Part shown: positions 14,297-18,658 of the stretch, in pieces
Layout: every line of letters starts with the position of its first letter
Position numbering within the stretch: position 1 is the first letter of the stretch
Assembly (NCBI GenBank): GCA_046596415.1
Contig: JBKJML010000221.1
Span: 1 to 18,658 of the forward strand
DNA: 18,658 nucleotides
Origin: JBKJML01 sp046596415
GTDB lineage: Bacteria; Actinomycetota; Thermoleophilia; Gaiellales; Gaiellaceae
Reading direction: 5' to 3'
Program-made: the position numbers and the translations under genes
The notes under the pieces: generated by a model
The model's input: the letters and a program-made list of their open reading frames with translations, nothing else
Database searches by the model: none
What the model was told of the DNA's origin: nothing

Positions 14297-16422
14297 CAGG
14301 CGATGCGGCGGAGGACGGTCAGGGAGCGCCCCTCGACTGCGACGACGCCGCGTGACGGATAAACCGCGCTGCCCGGCGGCAGATCCGGCTGATCGGTCGA
14401 GAGCTCGAACGTCCAGCGACGCCCGAAGGCGACTGCCGGCAGGGTGAAGACGAGCGGATCGTGGTACGCGTTGAAGAGAATCAGGAAGGTGTCGTCGATC
14501 ACCGGCGCGCCCTGCGGTGTGAAGGTGCGGATCTCGGCGCCGTTCAGGAACACACCCAGCGTCTGTGTGTCACCGCTCTGCCAGTTGCGCTGCGTCATCT
14601 TTCGCCCGTCGGGGCGAAACCACCAGACGTCCGGTGCGCCGGACTCCATCGTCTCCGCACCGACGAGGAAGTCCGCACGCCGGAACACCGGATGGCGGGC
14701 GCGGAAGTCGATCAGCTTGCGGGTGAAGTCGAGCAGCGCGAGCTTCCGCTCGTCGAGCTCCCAGTCGAACCAGGAGAGATCGTTGTCCTGGCAGTAGCCG
14801 TTGTTGTTGCCCCGCTGGGTGCGTGAGATCTCGTCGCCGCCGAGCAGCATGGGCACCCCCTGCGAGAGCAGGAGCGTCGCGACGAAGTTCCGCTGCTGGC
14901 GCTCCCGCAGGATGTTCGTCGACGCGTCGTCGGTGTCGCCCTCGATGCCGCAGTTCCAGCTGCGGTTGTGGCTCTCGCCATCCTGGTTGTCCTCGAGGTT
15001 CGCCTCGTTGTGCTTGTCGTTGTAGGAGACGAGGTCGCGCAGCGTGAAGCCGTCATGGGCGGTGATGAAGTTGATCGAGGCGAAGGGCCGGCGCCCGTCA
15101 TGCTCGTAGAGGTCGCTCGACCCGGTGAAGCGACGGGCGAAGTCGCCGACGCTCGCCTGCCCGCGCCAGAAGTCGCGCATCGTGTCGCGGTACATCCCGT
15201 TCCACTCAGTCCAGAGCACCGGGAAGTTACCCACCTGATAGCCACCTTCACCGACATCCCACGGCTCGGCGATCAGCTTCACCTGCGACAGGATCGGATC
15301 CTGGTGGATGATGTCGAAGAAGGCCGAGAGGCGGTCGACCTCGTGGAACTCGCGCGCGAGCGCCGAAGCGAGATCGAAGCGGAAGCCGTCGACGTGGCAT
15401 TCGAGAACGAAGTAGCGCAACGAGTCCATGATCAGCCGCAGCACGGAGGGGTGCACCGGGTTGAGCGAGTTGCCCGTCCCGGTGTAGTCCATGTAGAAGC
15501 GGGGGTCGTCGGGCATCGTGCGGTAGTACGAGCCGTTGTCGATGCCCTTGAAGGCGAGCATCGGGCCGAGGTGGTTCCCCTCGGCGGTGTGGTTGTAGAC
15601 GACGTCGAGGATCACCTCGATCCCGGCGCGGTGGAGCGCCTTGACCATGCCCTTGAACTCCTTCACCTGGTCGCCGCCGCGGCCGGTCGCCGCGTACTCC
15701 GAGTGCGGAGCGAGGTACCCGATCGAGCTGTAACCCCAGTAGTTCGTCAGCTCTTTGGCGGCGAGCGCCTGCTCGTCGACGATGTGGTGCACGGGCAGGA
15801 GCTCGACTGCGGTGACCCCGAGCGAGGTCAGGTACTCGACCGCCGGATCGGCGGCGAGGCCGGCGTAGGTGCCGCGAAGATCCTCGCGGACGCCGGGCAG
15901 CAGCTTCGTGAAGCCCTTGACGTGCACCTCGTAGATGACCGTCTCCGCCCAGGGGACATTGAGCTGCCGGTCGCCCTCCCAGTCGAACGAGTCGTCGATC
16001 ACGACGCACTTCGGGATCGCGTCAGCATCGTCCTCGTCGTCGGCGTAGAGGTCGGCGTCCTCCCCCTCGGGGACGTAGGGCAGCGTGCGGCCGAAGTCCC
16101 AGCGGACGTCGCCGTCGATTGCCTTCGCGTAGGGGTCGATCAGCAACTTCGCCGGGTTGAAGCGATGACCCTGCTTCGGCGCCCAGGGGCCGTGGACGCG
16201 GTAGCCGTAGCGCTGGCCCGGGCCGACACCGGGCAGGTACCCGTGCCAGTTGAAGGCGGTTCGCTGCGCCAGCTCGTAGCGCGTCTCCGCTCCCGTTTCT
16301 TCGTCGAAGAGGCAGAGCTCGACGCGCTCGGCATTCTCGGAGAACAGCGAGAAGTTCGTTCCCTGGCCGTCCCACATCGGGCCGAGCGGGAACGGCTTCC
16401 CGGGCCAGAGCTTGCTCCTCAT
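14296..16422 (-). CDS. glgX: Glycogen debranching enzyme (isoamylase type)
   Basis: GH13_11 debranching enzyme of 708 residues, the usual length, called TreX when in trehalose clusters. An N-terminal CBM48-like domain (PLGPMWDGQGTNFSLFSENAE) precedes the barrel. Catalytic residues are Asp350 in HVDGFRFDLAS, Glu386 in LIAEPWD and Asp457 in FITAHDGFTL; DVVYNHTAEGNHLGP and GGDEISRTQRGNNNGYCQDN are also diagnostic. It hydrolyses alpha-1,6 branches of glycogen and supplies linear maltodextrins to TreY and TreZ. It starts inside the treZ stop (ATGA) and ends on the treY start. The acidic EGEDADLYADDEDDADA stretch (119-135) replaces a normally shorter loop. Confidence 0.96.
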   Translation of the reverse strand: MRSKLWPGKPFPLGPMWDGQGTNFSLFSENAERVELCLFDEETGAETRYELAQRTAFNWHGYLPGVGPGQRYGYRVHGPWAPKQGHRFNPAKLLIDPYAKAIDGDVRWDFGRTLPYVPEGEDADLYADDEDDADAIPKCVVIDDSFDWEGDRQLNVPWAETVIYEVHVKGFTKLLPGVREDLRGTYAGLAADPAVEYLTSLGVTAVELLPVHHIVDEQALAAKELTNYWGYSSIGYLAPHSEYAATGRGGDQVKEFKGMVKALHRAGIEVILDVVYNHTAEGNHLGPMLAFKGIDNGSYYRTMPDDPRFYMDYTGTGNSLNPVHPSVLRLIMDSLRYFVLECHVDGFRFDLASALAREFHEVDRLSAFFDIIHQDPILSQVKLIAEPWDVGEGGYQVGNFPVLWTEWNGMYRDTMRDFWRGQASVGDFARRFTGSSDLYEHDGRRPFASINFITAHDGFTLRDLVSYNDKHNEANLEDNQDGESHNRSWNCGIEGDTDDASTNILRERQQRNFVATLLLSQGVPMLLGGDEISRTQRGNNNGYCQDNDLSWFDWELDERKLALLDFTRKLIDFRARHPVFRRADFLVGAETMESGAPDVWWFRPDGRKMTQRNWQSGDTQTLGVFLNGAEIRTFTPQGAPVIDDTFLILFNAYHDPLVFTLPAVAFGRRWTFELSTDQPDLPPGSAVYPSRGVVAVEGRSLTVLRRIA

Positions 16423-17963
16423 CGCTCCAGCCGAACGTCGAGCCGGTTCAGGTCGACGTGCAGGGCGGCACGGCCGCGACGCAGCACGAGCGTGCGGCTG
16501 TCCTCGTCGGCCTCGACCGCGAGCTCACGAGGAAGCTCGCTGCGGAGCGCGATCAGCTCGCGCACGAACGCCCGGTGCGCGGCGTCGCCTGCTCCCCGGT
16601 CAAGCTTCGAGTGCTCGAAAGCGGCCACGTCCTGCGGGTCGGGCACGTCGGCTGCGGAGAAGCCTGCGAAGCCGGCGAACTCCCGCTTGCGGCCCGCGCG
16701 TGTCGCGTCCGCGATCAGCGGGTCGGTGTGGTCGCTGAAGAACTGGAACGGCGCCTGCTCGCCGTACTCCTCACCCTGGAAGAGGAGCGGAGTGAAGGGT
16801 GAGAAGAGGACGACCGCTTCCGCGACGCGCGCCGACCGGAGCGCTAGGCGGTCGCCGACGGCGCGGTTGCCGATCTGGTCGTGGTTCTGCGCACAGACGA
16901 CGAGTCGCGGGCCCTCGGGGCGGAGCAGCTCGGCCGCAAGCTCCGCCGTCGAGCCGGTGAACTCGGCGTAGTAGCCGTCCTGCTCGCCGGTGAGTGCGAC
17001 GTGGAGCGCGTGATGGAGGCTGTCGAGCCACATCGCGTCGTGGCCCCAGTCGCGCAGGGGGCGGAAGTCGGGCGGGCCCATCTCCGAGATCACAAGCGCC
17101 CCACCGTCGATCGCGTGGACCCGGTCGGCGAGCTCGGCGAGCACGTGCTGAGGCGAGTCGTCCTCGACCGTGTGCACGGCGTCGAGGCGGAGGCCGTCGA
17201 TCCGGTAGTCGCGCACCCAGAGCTCGGCGTTCTGAATCGCCCATTCGCGCACCGCCCGCGGCCGGTAGTCGAGCGGCTCGCCCCACGGCGTCCGCCCGAA
17301 CCGGTCGGTGAAGTAGGGGCCGAAAGCAGTGAACGCCTCGCTGCCGGGGCCGAGGTGGTTGTAGACGACGTCGAGGACGATCCCCAGTCCCTCGCGGTGC
17401 GCGGCGTCCACCAGGCGGGCGAGGCCCTCAGGGCCACCGTAGGCCGCGTGCGGCGCCGACATGTAGAGGCCGTCGTAGCCCCAGCCTCGATCGCCGGGAA
17501 AGGTCGCGACCGGCATCAGCTCGATCGCAGTGACGCCGAGCTCACGCAATCCAGCCAGGTGAGGCTTGACGGCGTCGAAGGTGCCTTCGGCCGTGAACGT
17601 CCCGACGTGGAGCTCGTAGAGAACGAGCTCGGGCAGGCGCAGGCCCGGGCCGGCGGCGATCTCGAACGCGGCCGGGTCGAGGATCCGTGACGGGCCTCGG
17701 ACGCCGCCGGGCTGCCAGCGCGAGCACGGATCCGGCCACGCATCGCCGCCGTCGAGGAGGAAGCGGTAGTCCTCGCCGGGGTCGGCCTCGAGAGCGGCCG
17801 CCCAGACGCCGTCAGCTTCCCTGACGAGGTCGCGCCGACGGCCGGCGACTTCGACGGCGACGGTGACCGCAGACGGCGCCCAGACGCAGAATTGCACGAG
17901 CCCGTCGTCGAGCTGAGTCGCACCGAGGCAGCGCGGTCCGGTCAGTCGGCGGGTCGGCCGCAT
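16419..17963 (-). CDS. treZ: Malto-oligosyltrehalose trehalohydrolase
   Basis: GH13 enzyme that releases trehalose from the maltooligosyl trehalose made by TreY. Counted from the ATG at 17963 it has 514 residues, somewhat below the usual 560-600. The N-terminal domain starts RRLTGPRCLGATQLDDGLVQ with VWAPSA, typical of TreZ. The barrel shows YELHVGTFTAEGTFDAV, DVVYNHLGPGSEAF, Asp261 in IDGLRLDAVH, Glu294 in LVISEMG and Asp362 in CAQNHDQIGNR; the TreZ signature SLHHALHVALTGEQDGYY is clear. The ATG at 17984 is an alternative start. I prefer 17963 because the family begins there and a TACCGT -10-like box ends 6 nt upstream, which suggests a leaderless message. It is the first gene of treZ-glgX-treY and overlaps glgX by 4 bp. 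Confidence 0.95.
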   Translation of the reverse strand: MRPTRRLTGPRCLGATQLDDGLVQFCVWAPSAVTVAVEVAGRRRDLVREADGVWAAALEADPGEDYRFLLDGGDAWPDPCSRWQPGGVRGPSRILDPAAFEIAAGPGLRLPELVLYELHVGTFTAEGTFDAVKPHLAGLRELGVTAIELMPVATFPGDRGWGYDGLYMSAPHAAYGGPEGLARLVDAAHREGLGIVLDVVYNHLGPGSEAFTAFGPYFTDRFGRTPWGEPLDYRPRAVREWAIQNAELWVRDYRIDGLRLDAVHTVEDDSPQHVLAELADRVHAIDGGALVISEMGPPDFRPLRDWGHDAMWLDSLHHALHVALTGEQDGYYAEFTGSTAELAAELLRPEGPRLVVCAQNHDQIGNRAVGDRLALRSARVAEAVVLFSPFTPLLFQGEEYGEQAPFQFFSDHTDPLIADATRAGRKREFAGFAGFSAADVPDPQDVAAFEHSKLDRGAGDAAHRAFVRELIALRSELPRELAVEADEDSRTLVLRRGRAALHVDLNRLDVRLER

Positions 17964-17969
17964 GACTCG

Positions 17970-17975
17970 ACGGTA
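17970..17975 (-). promoter_or_regulatory. Possible -10 box for treZ
   Basis: Minus-strand TACCGT ends 6 nt before the ATG at 17963. No good -35 is visible, so this is a weak call. It is the third place in the window where a TAnnnT box stands 6-8 nt before a start that lacks a ribosome site. Confidence 0.25.
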
Positions 17976-18002
17976 CCCGACCATGAGCGCGCTAACCCGC
18001 CC

Positions 18003-18658
18003 CTAGCCGGCAGCCTCGGCGCTGCGCAAGCCTCGCAGGGCCCACAGCGCGAAACCGCTGATCAGCGCGGCAGCGAGCACGAATGCGAACAGGACGTGGA
18101 TCTCTTCGCCCGCGAGCATGCTCCGGACGGCTTCGAGCACGTAGGTGAGCGGGTTCACCTTCGCGACCGTCTCGATCCAGCCGTCGAGGAGACCGAGCGG
18201 CACGTAGACCGGTGCGAAGAAGAGGACGAGGAAGACCGGCATCTGCATCACGGGCCCGGCCTGCATCGAACGGAATCTCATCGCGATCCCGCACGCCCAG
18301 AGCAGCCCTGCAACATTGATCAGCAGGGCGAGCGCAAACATGCCGAAGACATCGACTGGCCCGCCGAAGACGTTCATCCCGGCGACCAGCGCGACGACCG
18401 TGAGAAAGGTCGCTGTCACCGCCCACCGGACGAGCGACGCGATTGCATAGCCGAGGATGATCCCGGTGCGATTCGGCGCTGCGAGCAGCAGCCGCCGTGC
18501 AAAGCCGAACTCGAAGTCGCGCGCGATCCCGAAGCCCGTGAAGACTCCCCCGAACGCAGCCGACTGGACGAGCACGAAGCAGAACTGGAACGCGGTGTAC
18601 CCCGGGGCGAAGTCGAAGCCCGGCACCCGGGCGACCTGCGAGAGCCCGCCCGCGAAGG
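18003..18658 (-). CDS. ABC-2 type exporter permease, DrrB-like (5' end outside window)
   Basis: C-terminal 217 or so residues of a multi-span membrane protein. The frame stays open to the right edge (FAGGLSQVARVPGFDFAPGY upstream of the first internal Met/Val), so the gene begins beyond 18658. Typical ABC-2/daunorubicin-type features are the cytoplasmic FGFARRLLLAAPNRTGIILG loop, five hydrophobic segments, and VNPLTYVLEAVRSML before the last span. It would form the channel of an exporter with an ATPase encoded upstream, outside the window. It ends about 40 bp before treZ on the same strand, so readthrough into the trehalose genes is possible. The cargo is unknown. Confidence 0.9.
   Translation of the reverse strand, partial: FAGGLSQVARVPGFDFAPGYTAFQFCFVLVQSAAFGGVFTGFGIARDFEFGFARRLLLAAPNRTGIILGYAIASLVRWAVTATFLTVVALVAGMNVFGGPVDVFGMFALALLINVAGLLWACGIAMRFRSMQAGPVMQMPVFLVLFFAPVYVPLGLLDGWIETVAKVNPLTYVLEAVRSMLAGEEIHVLFAFVLAAALISGFALWALRGLRSAEAAG

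Noticed and set aside
14968..16971. 667-residue plus-strand open frame opposite glgX and treZ
   Set aside because: Shadow of high-GC third-position bias; the minus strand carries complete GH13 motifs over the same span.

Overview
The window is a high-GC, densely coding chromosomal segment. I read 15 protein genes, one of them cut by the right edge. The codon bias, the gene families and the TAnnnT-type -10 boxes suggest an actinomycete-like bacterium, and Thermoleophilia (Gaiella/Solirubrobacter relatives) is my best guess. That placement rests on recognition, not on a search. I see no rRNA, tRNA, CRISPR array, insertion sequence or prophage gene.

Left region (45-6669). A leftward operon encodes a cytochrome P450, then a secreted NMT1/TauA-type substrate-binding protein, an SsuB/TauB-type ATPase and an SsuC/TauC-type permease. 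It appears to start from a sigma70-like promoter that places the P450 GTG at or next to the RNA 5' end. Just upstream on the same strand is a regulator with an AcoR-like GAF sensor fused to a LytTR DNA-binding domain. Diverging from it is a two-gene unit, an alpha/beta hydrolase and an NAD-type short-chain dehydrogenase. Together these look like an import, hydroxylation, oxidation and hydrolysis module for an unidentified small organic compound under one sensor.

Middle region (6666-9486). Leftward genes encode a cold-shock protein, initiation factor IF-1, an FGGY glycerol kinase and an HGG-type esterase. A 12-bp GC hairpin separates the cold-shock and IF-1 genes.

Right region (9487-18658). 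A divergent intergenic region of about 218 bp carries promoters for both strands and two perfect inverted repeats. Rightward from it runs a 900-residue GAF-GGDEF-GAF-GAF-HD-GYP protein with intact synthase and phosphodiesterase motifs. It meets, stop codon on stop codon, the leftward trehalose cluster treZ-glgX/treX-treY, whose genes overlap by 1-4 bp. This cluster would convert glycogen-type glucan to trehalose. Upstream of treZ is the 3' part of a DrrB-like ABC-2 exporter permease.

The structures that most deserve checking are a perfect 28-bp palindrome just inside the transporter ATPase gene, a P450 whose I-helix acidic residue is replaced by valine, a 9-base motif (CTAYCGTTC) found four times and only in promoter-type gaps, and two convergent gene pairs that share their stop codons.
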